From contig NC_014734.1 of assembly GCF_000183135.1 (NCBI RefSeq), positions 3,162,001-3,226,000 of the forward strand: 64,000 nt of DNA, given 5' to 3'. Each line of letters opens with the position of its first letter. Position 1 is the stretch's first letter. This DNA is from Paludibacter propionicigenes WB4. Lineage in GTDB: Bacteria > Bacteroidota > Bacteroidia > Bacteroidales > Paludibacteraceae. This document shows positions 15,865-25,600 of this stretch, one piece after another. The notes under the pieces are model-generated. The model searched no databases, was not told where the DNA came from, and saw only the letters and a list, made by a program, of their open reading frames with translations. The position numbers and the translations under genes are program-made.

Positions 15865-17337
15865 TTATCTTTCTAACTTGAAATTTGTGACTAAAGCAGG
15901 TCTTTTTTTCTCATTCGCCAAAATCCAGCTGGTACGATATATCCAGTCGGTCATCTTCTTTAATTTTAAGTAGTTGATGTTTTCCGATTTATCCATGGGC
16001 GTGTGATATTGATTGTGAAGCATGCTGGTAAAAAAGATGGCAGGAATTCCTGTTTTTGCGTAAGGCAGATGATCACTTCGAAAATAGAAGTACTCCACAT
16101 GTTCCGGTTTATCCCAGTCCTTATTCAACCTAAACTTCGGACCTTCTTCATTAGCTCTCAGCGTTATCTTTACCAAATCATCCGAATTTTTATGCGGATC
16201 ATTAGCCCCTAATATGGTTGCTTCATTTACATCGTTTCGGCCTATCATATCTCCGTTGAGAACAGCAATGATAGAAGACTTATCAACAACAGGATGAGCA
16301 GCATGATATTTTGAACCGAGCAAACCCCGTTCTTCAGAACCATGAAAAACGAACAACAGGGAGCGTTTAGCAGGTTGTATCTTATAAGCACGAGCCATAG
16401 CAAGCATAGCAACGCAAACACTTGCATTATCGTCAGCTCCGTTATAAATTGAATCCTCACCGTATTTTTGTCGGATACCTTCATGGTCGTGATGACCACT
16501 GATAAGCACGTGTTCTTTTTTCAGTTCAGGATCAGTACCGGCAATTTTTCCAATCACATTGACCGAAGGATAACAGAATGTTTCGGTTATAATATTCGTT
16601 GTCAATCTACTGCCTGCTTTTTTCAATGCATCAAGTTCTTTTTCATGAACCCATATAACCGGAGCTTTAGGAGATATTTTTTCATTAATTCCTCCTGCAA
16701 TATCATAAAGACCTCTTGTCATTTGAGGAACTACTGCCGGCCAGGACTCTTCACCTAATTTATCTGCTATAAAAATAATAGCTACTGCTCCTTTAGCTGT
16801 CAGCTTCTCATAAAATTTATTGCGGACAAAAACCGGATAACGTCGTTCGGGTAATGACATATTGAGATTCAAACCTTCGTTGGAAGCCATAATGGCTACT
16901 GCTTTTCCTTTAAGGTCTGCTTTTTCCAAATCTTCCGCTCTGCCTTTATCAATAAATACGATAGGAGCATCTACAATTGCTTCGTTCGGTTGTGCAATGA
17001 GCACATCCGACCACAAAGCCAATCCTCTTCCGTTTATACTTATGGTACTTCTATCCGATGGTCGATGGCGAATTAAATCAAAAAACTGGAAAAAAGTGCC
17101 ATCATCACCCGCGGGTTGCATGCCTGCCTTTTTAGCTTCGTCAGCAAGCCATACAGCCGCTTTCAATTCATCCAAAGTTCCGGCTTCACGACCCCGAAAG
17201 TGGTTGTCAGCCATTGCATACAAATCTTTTTTTAAATCAGATTCTTTAATGGCGGAAGTTAATGGTGATTTATATGTTTGTTGAGCCTGAACTAAAGAGC
17301 CAATAAACGCGGCGGACAAAAGGAGTTTCTTTAACAT
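15865..17337 (-). CDS. Secreted M28-family metallopeptidase with PA insert
   Basis: The 490-residue protein has a signal peptide (MLKKLLLSAAFIGSLVQAQQ). An N-terminal cap and PA-like region (about 80-240) precede the zinc peptidase core. Metal-binding and catalytic motifs are ISGHHDHEG, GADDNASV, FHGSEERGLLGS, LNGDMIGRN and, near the end, LHNQYHTPMD. Together these supply the two-zinc set and the Glu base of M28 aminopeptidases. It likely acts in the periplasm or outside the cell on peptides. It is bracketed by R1/R2 repeat blocks and may be mobile with them. Confidence 0.92.
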   Translation of the reverse strand: MLKKLLLSAAFIGSLVQAQQTYKSPLTSAIKESDLKKDLYAMADNHFRGREAGTLDELKAAVWLADEAKKAGMQPAGDDGTFFQFFDLIRHRPSDRSTISINGRGLALWSDVLIAQPNEAIVDAPIVFIDKGRAEDLEKADLKGKAVAIMASNEGLNLNMSLPERRYPVFVRNKFYEKLTAKGAVAIIFIADKLGEESWPAVVPQMTRGLYDIAGGINEKISPKAPVIWVHEKELDALKKAGSRLTTNIITETFCYPSVNVIGKIAGTDPELKKEHVLISGHHDHEGIRQKYGEDSIYNGADDNASVCVAMLAMARAYKIQPAKRSLLFVFHGSEERGLLGSKYHAAHPVVDKSSIIAVLNGDMIGRNDVNEATILGANDPHKNSDDLVKITLRANEEGPKFRLNKDWDKPEHVEYFYFRSDHLPYAKTGIPAIFFTSMLHNQYHTPMDKSENINYLKLKKMTDWIYRTSWILANEKKRPALVTNFKLER

Positions 17338-17671
17338 GGTCTATTAAATTGTTATATGTATATTTGTTGTGCATTTTAGCAAAATAAACAGATTCTTTAT
17401 CTTGCATTTTATGATTGAATCCTTCAAATATAATTATTTTTGGAGAAACAAAGATAATCATTAATTTTAATTAGAAGATCAGATACCACCATACAGTATT
17501 TTCTTACTTAATATAGCACCAATGGAAAAGAGGACAGAATAAAAATATATGAAACCTTCCGGCGTTATTACAGTAATTTTATTCCCAATTTAAAACAACA
17601 ATAAAACTGAAGAAAAAAAACAAACTTCTGTTAGTTATTATAGCAACAGGTATTATTTTACCGGCCTATTC
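17338..17671. other. Gene-free A+T-rich stretch upstream of the M28 gene
   Basis: I see no gene or clear repeat here. Short minus-strand frames in it are unsupported. It probably carries the M28 promoter, but no convincing TAnnTTTG box was identified. Confidence 0.4.
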
Positions 17672-17825
17672 CTTGTTGAACGTAGCGTAGTTCGGCAAAG
17701 TGTCTTCGCTTTGTCGTGTTAGAAGGAAAGCTTCTGCTTTCCATATTGAAAAGAATTTAATTAGATTTACAAGTCAGAGTATTGTTTCTAATGCGACGTA
17801 ATCTGAATTCTATGCCGAATGTGGG
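17672..17825. repeat. Dispersed repeat R2, copy B
   Basis: This is a near-identical copy of 15683-15837 in the same orientation. It carries small differences such as ATTGTTTCTAATGCGACG in place of CTTGTTTCTAATACGACG. Confidence 0.85.
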
Positions 17826-17831
17826 CATATT

Positions 17832-18091
17832 TACCCGAGAACAAAAAAATATATCGGTGCGCTGCACCTCATGACTCAACAATAATTAGGTTTCTACAAA
17901 TAGCACGGGACGCTGTCCCTTAGAGTTCGTCCAATAAGGTGCAGCGCACCGAAACCTTAGTAGAATAAAGAAGAACAGAAATAAAGGAGGTGCAGCGCAC
18001 CGACATATACTTGCCTTTAATCAGAATCTATAAAACCCGCTTAAAGAGATAGAACGGACAAATGTAGAGAAAACAGAATAACCTGCTTATA
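17832..18091. repeat. Dispersed repeat R1, copy B (260 bp)
   Basis: This is the second full copy of R1. Compared with copy A, the second micro-hairpin is GGGAC-GCT-GTCCC (17907-17919) instead of GGAAC-GCT-GTTCC, with both stem sides changed in step. The third is GGTGC-AGC-GCACC instead of GGTGC-GGA-GCACC, a loop-only change. This looks like conservation of structure rather than sequence. Confidence 0.88.
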
Positions 18092-18210
18092 GCCTCGGTG
18101 TTTACTCATAATTACACTCTAAATATGCAACGTTTAGCACGGATTTATCGTCTATTGATAAATAGAAGTCGTTTTGACTTTCTGAATAAACCAAAATAGA
18201 CAATACCGGA

Positions 18211-18861
18211 ATGAGAAAGCTAAATTTATTCGTAGGAATTATTATTTTAAGTACGTCTTTGGGAAGTTGTACCAATGAAGAAGTAAACCGTGAGAAAACC
18301 GTTGAAATGACCATATATCCGGAAACAGGATATGGTGCAAGTATACTAAGTGATGTGGTGACACAACCAATTCAATTTTCAGACAACGATGAAAATAGAA
18401 AGCATTTGTTGACAGATATTATTACAGAAGGTTTCGATTTCAACTATGAAAGAGGTTATGAATATACTTTAAAAGTAAAAAAAATATGGATGCAAAACCC
18501 ACCTCAAGACGTTTCTTCTGTCAAATATGTGTTTATTAAGCTTCTCTCTAAGAAGAAAGTTATAACGCAAGACAGCGAACAAAATATCGTACTTTTTGTG
18601 GCCTCTCAGACCGTTAAGTTTACTCCGAAGTATCCGGGCGAATACGAAAAAGTGGCGGGAGGTGAAGCGCCAAAGATTTATGATGCTTTACGTGTAAGAG
18701 AAAACGGTACTGACAATTGGATGGCTTTGACTAAGATTGAGGGTTTTGATTTTACAAAAGGCTACGAGTATGTATTAAACGCAAAAAAAATAACTAAGGC
18801 AGACCCATACTCAGTTAGATATGTTCTTGTTGATATTGTTTCGAAGAGAGAAAAAAAATAA
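18211..18861 (+). CDS. Lipoprotein with two DUF4377-like repeats
   Basis: The 216-residue protein has a lipoprotein signal (MRKLNLFVGIIILSTSLGSC). Two homologous halves follow: FNYERGYEYTLKVKKIWM, ending VKYVFIKLLSKK, and FTKGYEYVLNAKKITKADPY, ending VRYVLVDIVSKRE. The pattern (GYEY.L.VKK..., then a V.Y.L...SK strand) is that of DUF4377, found in lipoproteins of the HslJ/META neighbourhood. No function is established. It is isolated between repeat elements. Confidence 0.78.
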   Translation: MRKLNLFVGIIILSTSLGSCTNEEVNREKTVEMTIYPETGYGASILSDVVTQPIQFSDNDENRKHLLTDIITEGFDFNYERGYEYTLKVKKIWMQNPPQDVSSVKYVFIKLLSKKKVITQDSEQNIVLFVASQTVKFTPKYPGEYEKVAGGEAPKIYDALRVRENGTDNWMALTKIEGFDFTKGYEYVLNAKKITKADPYSVRYVLVDIVSKREKK

Positions 18862-18950
18862 AAGCGCCTCACGCACTCTTTCATTGGCTGACGTACATTT
18901 CAGCAGAATTATTCCCGCATTTTAAGACCAGACATTATATCCAATTCGGC

Positions 18951-18972
18951 ATCTGATAATCATTAAAACGGA
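18951..18972. repeat. 22-bp direct repeat, left copy
   Basis: The sequence ATCTGATAATCATTAAAACG plus GA matches 20232-20253 with one mismatch. The right copy forms the 3' end and stop region of tamL. The two copies bracket the gene at 19046-20095. Confidence 0.75.
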
Positions 18973-19045
18973 AGCAAGGTCGTTATTGCCCATTCGTTGA
19001 AACGAAACAGCAACAAATTGCATCTAATATATAAAGACAAAGTAT

Positions 19046-20095
19046 ATGACAAAGACTTTAATACTGCTATTCGTTATATTCTTTATTGCATGCGAAAAGA
19101 ATACTGTTGAATACAGCGACTTAAAAACTGTTCTAAGTGGTTGGGAAATTTCAAAGACAAATTATAGTTTAGATATAATTGCGCGAGACATGTTTTTTGT
19201 TGATTCAGAAATCGGATTTATAGTTGGATTTAATGGGAGTATTTATAAAACGATAAATGCAGGAAAATTATGGACGAAACAAAATTCGGGTACAACATTG
19301 CATCTGTATTCTGTCTTTTTCATTAATAAAAATGTGGGATTTGCATCAGGAGGAGCAATGAGTGGATGTCTTGATGAAGATTGTGGAAAAGGAAGTGTAG
19401 TATTGAAAACCTCAAATGGAGGAGAAACATGGACTAAACTGTTTTTTAAGGACTACACAAACATTTTTTCTTTAAAATTTTTCAATGAAACTAAAGGTGT
19501 CGCAATTATTGAGACACCTGATATTCCAAATGCCAGAAATTGTTACTTAGCAACAACCTCTGATGGTGGAAATACATGGAAATTTAAAGACTTAGCGATT
19601 TTTTCTTCAACGAGTAAAATTGAATGTGTGGACAACATTTTATATATTGCTGGAGACAACCAAAAAATATTTAAAAGTAAAGATTATGGTGATAGTTGGC
19701 AAACTATAAATACACCCATTCTTGTCTCAAACAATGTGCAGGATATTTACTTTTATAATGAGAACATTGGATTTATTGTTGGAGGTACAAGTATTTACAA
19801 AACTTCTGATGGAGGTTTGAACTGGAAATCAGCAAATTTCCCATTTTCAACCTTTGGAACATTCCATTTTTATAATGAAACTGAAGGATTCAATTTTAAT
19901 ATTATCTGTGAATATGCTGGAGGAGATTTTCCAACTTTCAAAGGTAGTATTGTATACAAAACTTCTAACGGTGGAATAAGTTGGAATAAATCAGAACTAA
20001 TAGATTCTTTATATCTTGGAATGACTTATTTTCCTCAAAAAGATTTAGGATATGGAATTAATGGTTCGGAATTTTATACCATTAAACGGAAATGA
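19046..20095 (+). CDS. Ycf48/BNR-repeat lipoprotein
   Basis: The 349-residue protein has a signal and lipobox (MTKTLILLFVIFFIAC). Its repeated blades are of the type VGFNGSIYKTINAGKLWTKQ, VVLKTSNGGETWTKL, YLATTSDGGNTWKFK, KIFKSKDYGDSWQTI, SIYKTSDGGLNWKS and IVYKTSNGGISWNKS. The S.DGG..W signature marks BNR/Ycf48-like beta-propellers, which in Bacteroidetes are mostly surface lipoproteins of unknown binding role. It is flanked by a 22-bp direct repeat and looks like a recent insertion behind tamL. Confidence 0.85.
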   Translation: MTKTLILLFVIFFIACEKNTVEYSDLKTVLSGWEISKTNYSLDIIARDMFFVDSEIGFIVGFNGSIYKTINAGKLWTKQNSGTTLHLYSVFFINKNVGFASGGAMSGCLDEDCGKGSVVLKTSNGGETWTKLFFKDYTNIFSLKFFNETKGVAIIETPDIPNARNCYLATTSDGGNTWKFKDLAIFSSTSKIECVDNILYIAGDNQKIFKSKDYGDSWQTINTPILVSNNVQDIYFYNENIGFIVGGTSIYKTSDGGLNWKSANFPFSTFGTFHFYNETEGFNFNIICEYAGGDFPTFKGSIVYKTSNGGISWNKSELIDSLYLGMTYFPQKDLGYGINGSEFYTIKRK

Positions 20096-20192
20096 ATTGA
20101 AAAGAAACGAACGAGGGCATGTTGCCTTTAATCAGAATCTATAATTCTGTGCACTCGGCTTGCCAAGAATTTTGATTCAGACAATAATATGC
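20096..20192. repeat. Dispersed element with TTTAATCAGAATCTATAATT ... CAAGAATTTTGATTCAGAC
   Basis: This is a second copy of the element at 14257-14352. Its left end (GTTGCCTTTAATCAGAATCTA) is also shared with the right end of R1. Its ends can pair as AATCAGAATCTATAATTCT with AGAATTTTGATT. The preceding GAACGAGGGCAT also resembles the cassette-boundary sequence at 32482-32513 on the opposite strand. Confidence 0.6.
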
Positions 20193-20231
20193 GCATTGCT
20201 TAAGTGCATTCCGGCAGTTTTGTTTTCTGAT

Positions 20232-20253
20232 ATCAGATAATCATTAAAACGGA
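20232..20253. repeat. 22-bp direct repeat, right copy, at the 3' end of tamL
   Basis: This is the right-hand partner of 18951-18972. It overlaps the last codons and stop of tamL (ending IGYPF). Confidence 0.75.
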
Positions 20254-22613
20254 TATCCGATGGCGATATTCAATATCAGGTTATTGCTTCTCCAGGCTCC
20301 GCTTCCAACGTTTATTTCGTTGATTACCCAACGGTGATCTGTCAGCCAGGGTTTCCGTAAAGGCATGGCTAAATCAAAACGGAGAACGAAAAACGAAACA
20401 TCGGCTCGCAAACCAAAACCTGCGCCTACTGCCAGTTCATTCATAAAAGTGGAGAAAGCAAACGGAGTACCCTGTCCGGAAGAGTTAGACTTCTGTAACC
20501 ACACATTGCCGGCATCAACAAACAAAGCTCCTTTCAGAAACTTATAAATGCCAAAGCGATACTCGCTATTCATTTCCAACTTTATATCCCCGCCCAACTG
20601 AAGAAAATCATTGGTATTGGTCGTCTGAAGATAGGTTCCGGGTCCGAGTGAATTAATCCGGAATGCACGGATGCTGTTGGGACCACCGCTAAAGAACTGT
20701 TTGTTGTAAGGTAAAACCGATGAATTGCCATACGCATCGGCCACTCCGGCAAAGAGACGAAAAACGAGTTTCTCATTTTTGCTGAAATTGAGGTATACGC
20801 GGTTATCGACACTGAATTTGGCATATTGCGAATATACCGAACCTATTATTTTAGACGGGTTATTGGCTGTTGGTTTCTGTCCGGCAATGAATTCGGCCAG
20901 CGAAAACACATTTCCTGCTGTCTCGGCAAAGAAGTGGAAATAATACTGTAGCCGCTTTCCCTGTACAGACTGTTCGTTGTACGTAAATGCATAATTGGCA
21001 CCCACAATAAACTGTTCTTCGTAGCTCTTTTTCAGAAAACTATTGCTATCCAATAAAGCCGTAAAGGCACCAGACTTATTGGTAACCGATGTGTAACTTA
21101 TATTCACGGGGTTGAATTCATGCTCTACCCTGAAACTATTTTTCCACTTAAAACCATACGTAAACTGAAGCGTATTCATATTAAAGTAGCCTACCCTTTT
21201 CAGAAAATTATAGGAGAGTGCGAAATTTGTTTTCGGGATATAGACACTATTTGAGGGTGTAATCTTGAATGGAACCAGAAATTTAGGAAACGTAAGTTCC
21301 ACCTGCGGATTGAACGCATAGGAAAACGCGTTTTTGTTTTCGCCACTTAATTGCGCCTCGAACGATCCGGCTGCGGTTAGCTTTAATAACTCTGCACCTT
21401 TGAAAGCGTTGCGGTTTGCCAGACTCAGATTCATACGCGGACCGAGATAATTGTTAGACTTACTTACCAAATCCAGTTCCGCCTGAAAATTATGGACAGG
21501 CATGGGAGTGAGTAATATATTCGCATCAAAATAACCCGAAGCCGTAGTATCACTCTCGGAAAACTTCACCTGCACAAATTTAAAGTTGCCCATCGACATA
21601 AGCCGGTTCAGGGTAATGTTATGATTCTCGCGTGAGTAGACTTCGTTTTTACGCAAATAAACCGATCGCAGAATTACTTCGGGGTGAATATTCATATCCG
21701 ATGGCTTGCCCCTGAAAATAGTATGGCGAATCATCAGCGTGTCTTTTGTACTATCCCGTACAGCATCGCGCAGGGAGTAATTCTGATCAACAAATACATT
21801 CCGTATCCGGTAAGCTTTCATGGCATTATCCGGAATACTGTCTTTTAATGTCACTCTAAACGATATGGTTTGATTTATATTCGAAGTATCGGCTTTGAAC
21901 AACAGGTAATCGGGATTAAAGTAAAAGTAACCCCTGTTTTTCAACATCGCGTCTATGCGGATGCGTTCTGCTTTCAGTCTGTCCAGGCTATAATCCTGTC
22001 CGGAATTGATCAGTGCATTATTCTTGTCCGACAGAATTAAGCGACTCAGGCTGTCATCCGCAATATTGTAAGTTACCTCATTAATTTTATAAGGTGCGTG
22101 AATGTGTGTTGTATAAATAATGCTGGCAGTACGCTTTTTTTCAATGATTTTGAATTCCGTATGACTGTTGAAAATGCCCATATTAAACAGTTTGGCATCA
22201 ATGGCAGCGGCAGTAACTCCGGGATTGGTGTTGGTCATGAGTACCGGAGCTTCTCCGTTCTTCTTCAACCACTTTTTAAATTTACTTTTGGGATTTTCGC
22301 CGACAGACTGATAAAGCCACAATTGCGGATGCATACCAAAAAAGCTGCTGTTAGGTTTTGGACGGATAGTAGCCAGTGCTGCTGTTTTAATGCTTTTAGA
22401 GTTTACTTTCTCTGTTGATACAAGTTTGAGCTGCGCACCTTTATAGAGTCGGGCTCCTTCGGGTAAATGCCGTGTGCTGCTGCATGAAAAAAGAAACATA
22501 CTAATCAGGAGCATGAAAAAAGACCCCCTGATTCCTAAAGGAGGATTTGAGAAAACCCCTAACCCCCGAAGGGGAACTGAGTTACTTTTGTCTGATATGT
22601 TGTTCTTATTCAT
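20244..22613 (-). CDS. tamL: TamL: Omp85-family outer-membrane lipoprotein (TamA-like)
   Basis: The protein has 789 residues. The segment GSFFMLLISMFLFSCSSTRHLPEG is a lipoprotein signal with lipobox LFSC, as in TamL of Bacteroidetes. POTRA-like regions follow (about 60-400, including GYFYFNPDYLL and MSMGNFKFVQVKFSE). The C-terminal Omp85 barrel contains RFFAGVADAYG, FFSGGPNSIRAFRINSLGPGTY and GAGFGLRADVSFFVLRFDLAMPLRKPW and ends IAIGYPF. With TamB it moves lipids or proteins to the outer membrane. The first ~33 residues are encoded by dispersed repeats (VPLRG and NPPLGIRG), so the true start is uncertain; an internal ATG is at 22514. It starts 15 bp after the tamB stop. Confidence 0.9.
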   Translation of the reverse strand: MNKNNISDKSNSVPLRGLGVFSNPPLGIRGSFFMLLISMFLFSCSSTRHLPEGARLYKGAQLKLVSTEKVNSKSIKTAALATIRPKPNSSFFGMHPQLWLYQSVGENPKSKFKKWLKKNGEAPVLMTNTNPGVTAAAIDAKLFNMGIFNSHTEFKIIEKKRTASIIYTTHIHAPYKINEVTYNIADDSLSRLILSDKNNALINSGQDYSLDRLKAERIRIDAMLKNRGYFYFNPDYLLFKADTSNINQTISFRVTLKDSIPDNAMKAYRIRNVFVDQNYSLRDAVRDSTKDTLMIRHTIFRGKPSDMNIHPEVILRSVYLRKNEVYSRENHNITLNRLMSMGNFKFVQVKFSESDTTASGYFDANILLTPMPVHNFQAELDLVSKSNNYLGPRMNLSLANRNAFKGAELLKLTAAGSFEAQLSGENKNAFSYAFNPQVELTFPKFLVPFKITPSNSVYIPKTNFALSYNFLKRVGYFNMNTLQFTYGFKWKNSFRVEHEFNPVNISYTSVTNKSGAFTALLDSNSFLKKSYEEQFIVGANYAFTYNEQSVQGKRLQYYFHFFAETAGNVFSLAEFIAGQKPTANNPSKIIGSVYSQYAKFSVDNRVYLNFSKNEKLVFRLFAGVADAYGNSSVLPYNKQFFSGGPNSIRAFRINSLGPGTYLQTTNTNDFLQLGGDIKLEMNSEYRFGIYKFLKGALFVDAGNVWLQKSNSSGQGTPFAFSTFMNELAVGAGFGLRADVSFFVLRFDLAMPLRKPWLTDHRWVINEINVGSGAWRSNNLILNIAIGYPF

Positions 22614-22644
22614 TGCTTTTATTTCCCTTTAGGGGTTAGGGGTC
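22521..22644. repeat. PLGVRG-type repeats across the tamB-tamL junction
   Basis: AACCCCTAACCCCCGAAGGGG (22553-22573) is inverted relative to TTCCCTTTAGGGGTTAGGGG (22623-22642). A degenerate third copy lies at 22521-22550. The right arm encodes the last residues of TamB (KTPNP and stop). The left arm and the degenerate copy encode VPLRGLG and NPPLGIRG at the start of TamL. The same pair occurs at 42806-42942. Confidence 0.8.
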
Positions 22645-25600
22645 TTTTTAGTTCTCTTTTTGGGCGCTCTGAAAAACTCTTTCCATTTATTGAAATCGCG
22701 CACGTAAATCACACCACCACCCGTTTCAACGATTTGTCCCTCAATAGCCCCATCGTATAAGTTATGTCTGAATCCCTTAAACCGATAACGCCCATCTTTG
22801 GTGAGTTTATATTCTATGTTGACATCGCTGGTAATTTCGCTTGTCGAATTCTGTTTGGCTTTTTCGCCTTCCACATCCACTGTGCCGCCAACCTGAACCG
22901 TGAGACGTTGATTGAAAAGTTCTTTTTTTAATCCAATCTCTACTTGCGTTCTGCCCTGCGCCTGTCCCGATTGATAGTCATTGTAAGATTGAACATCAAA
23001 ATTCAACGACATGCCGGGTATTATTTTTGAACTCAACTGATTTAATTGTGCAGATAACAGATTGCCTATGGTAGAACGCACCAGCGTAGAAGTAGGATCT
23101 ATCTCTGTTTGCAGCGGATTTTCCTGTACAAATCTGCCAAGTACCAACAACGCAAATACCTGTTTGTTTAATGCTGACGGATCATCATTGAGCATAATCA
23201 GTTTCTGATTTACCGCGCCGCTCATAATTCCTTTATCTTCCGGACGAAGTTGTATCTCAAAGCTGATTTCAGGTTTTAATATCGGACCACGCAGTTTAAG
23301 CAATACCGTAAACGCATACATTTGTTTGTATCCTCCCTGATCAGCAGCACTTAGCCCCACCATCTGATCGGCTACCAAATCATACGGAGCTGCCCGAACG
23401 GTATAACCGGCATTTATATTGATATCGGCATCCAGCGGATCGCCATTCCACACAATGGTACTGCCCGAAATGATATTGAACTTTCGTTTAATAACCGATT
23501 CTATCGAAATCAGATAACTTCCGTTATCCAGATTATAAGCTCCGGTCAGACTCATTTTTCCGCTCTTGTCCATAGCAAAGCTCAAAGCAGCATCGCCTCT
23601 TACTACCAGCGAATCGGACGAAGTAGGATCCATCAACAACCGTAGTGTAGCTTCTTTGTCTACTTGCAGAATGGAGGAAAGATCAAATCCCGTGAAACCG
23701 GATTTTTTAATGACTTTTTTATCGGTATGGTATAATATCGAATTGAGATTTTGTTTGGTGTTGAATTCCACTACATCCTCGCCTTTATCGGTGGTGACTT
23801 TGTCTTCGGGAACGGCAAAGGTAAAGTTAGAGCCTTTTTTCATTTTTACGCTGGCATTCACTACCGGTAAATTCATGGTTCCGCTTAAGTCTATCTTACT
23901 GTCAATAACCATGCGTCCGTAAAATTCTTTATTATCCTGAACCGTGGTGTTGAATAACAAAAAGTCTCTGGTATTGACTTGCAGACCAAAAACATAATCG
24001 GTAAAACGCTTCATCTTAATGTTCCCGTCAATCACCGCTTTGTGTTGATTGACATCTGCCAGGGTAAATTTATCGAAATAGATTCCATCTTTTTCCAGGC
24101 GGAGAGTTTCGTGTTTCAGCTCATAGCGGTTATTAAAGTAAGACGGATTTAAAAATGCATTATTGAATGTCAACTGTCCGGTAATGTCCGGCGCAGCAGT
24201 ATTACCGGCTATCAGGAAATTACCGCTCAACGTTCCCGATGCCTGTTTTATCTGTCCCATGGAGAAAGCTTCCAGCGTTTTCATCGAAAGTGATTGAATG
24301 TCAGCTTTGATATTGAGCGAATTGTTTCCGGCATTCGGTAAAAAGTAACCGTTAGCAGTCAGGTTATTGTCTTTGCCCGACAGATTGGCTTTAATGTCAA
24401 ATCGTTGTGTGCTGGGATTTTCGCCTTTGAGTGCCAGGTTGCCAATAAGAACATTCCTGACGAAAAGATCAGTGATGTTAGCGTCGGCAATAATTCCATA
24501 AGATTTATTCACCCTTTTCAGCAGCACGTTTCCGTCCACATTCCCTTTGATCAGGCTACTGTCTTTTTCCACTATACCGGAAATATCCTCCAGTTTAAAA
24601 TTTTTGATACCGATATTCAAATCGTCGTCAAACTTATCGTGCACCGAGGCTATATTCAGCTGACTCCGGTCATTGTTCATAAACAGATTATGTGCTCTGA
24701 AACCCTGCTTGCCAAATTCCACGAAATTATCGGGGGCAATCTTCCAGCGATTATTCATCAGATAAAATCCCGTGGAATCGATAGACAGTTTGTAGTTGGC
24801 TTTATCTCTGGTCAGTTGCGATTTAATGGCCAACTTTTTGATTTTATTCTGATCTATCGAAGATAAATTGGCCGACAACCTATTATTGGCCAGTTGTCCT
24901 TCAAACAGCAGGTTGGCAAAGTTGATCTGAGAGTTGGCAATGCCCGTACCTGACAGACGATAATTCAATGCGGTAGAATCGGAGTTCACATCCAGTACCA
25001 GATTATTTACCTCCGTCGAACCATACAGCATTCGTTTTATCGAAGCATTGAGGTTCAGACTGTTCTTTTTACTATCAAAACTACCGGTAATCAACCCGGG
25101 TTCGAACTCTTTCATATCAGGTACAAGTACTTCCGACAGAATAGGATGATTATAAAGCTGCATTTGAAATTTAAAATCGGAAGGTTTCGTGTCCTTGCTT
25201 TCCGTTTTGACGTCGCTTAAAGGGAAATAATGATTTACAAAGCGCGTCAACTGAGCAGGAAGAGCCGTTAGTGCAACAGCTCCCTGATACCTGAAATCAA
25301 GCAAAGCACTTTTCAGATTAAACTCACTTTGCTCAGGGGTATTGACCGATGTCATTGAAACAGAATCGAGCGAGTATTTCTTTCCGTTTTGTGTCATAAT
25401 AAGGTTGCTTATTCCTGCTTTCCCATTCAGATTATTTATAGTATTTCCCGTTAAGTCGGCCGTAGCATCCAGTCCTATGCGCATATCTTTTTTGCTGAAA
25501 TTGAGCTTTTGAAGGTCTGCTCCCTGCACGTTCAGATGAAACTTATATTTTTCCTGATTGGGTGTCAGGTTAACCAGTCCGTCAAAATCCAACACAGCAT

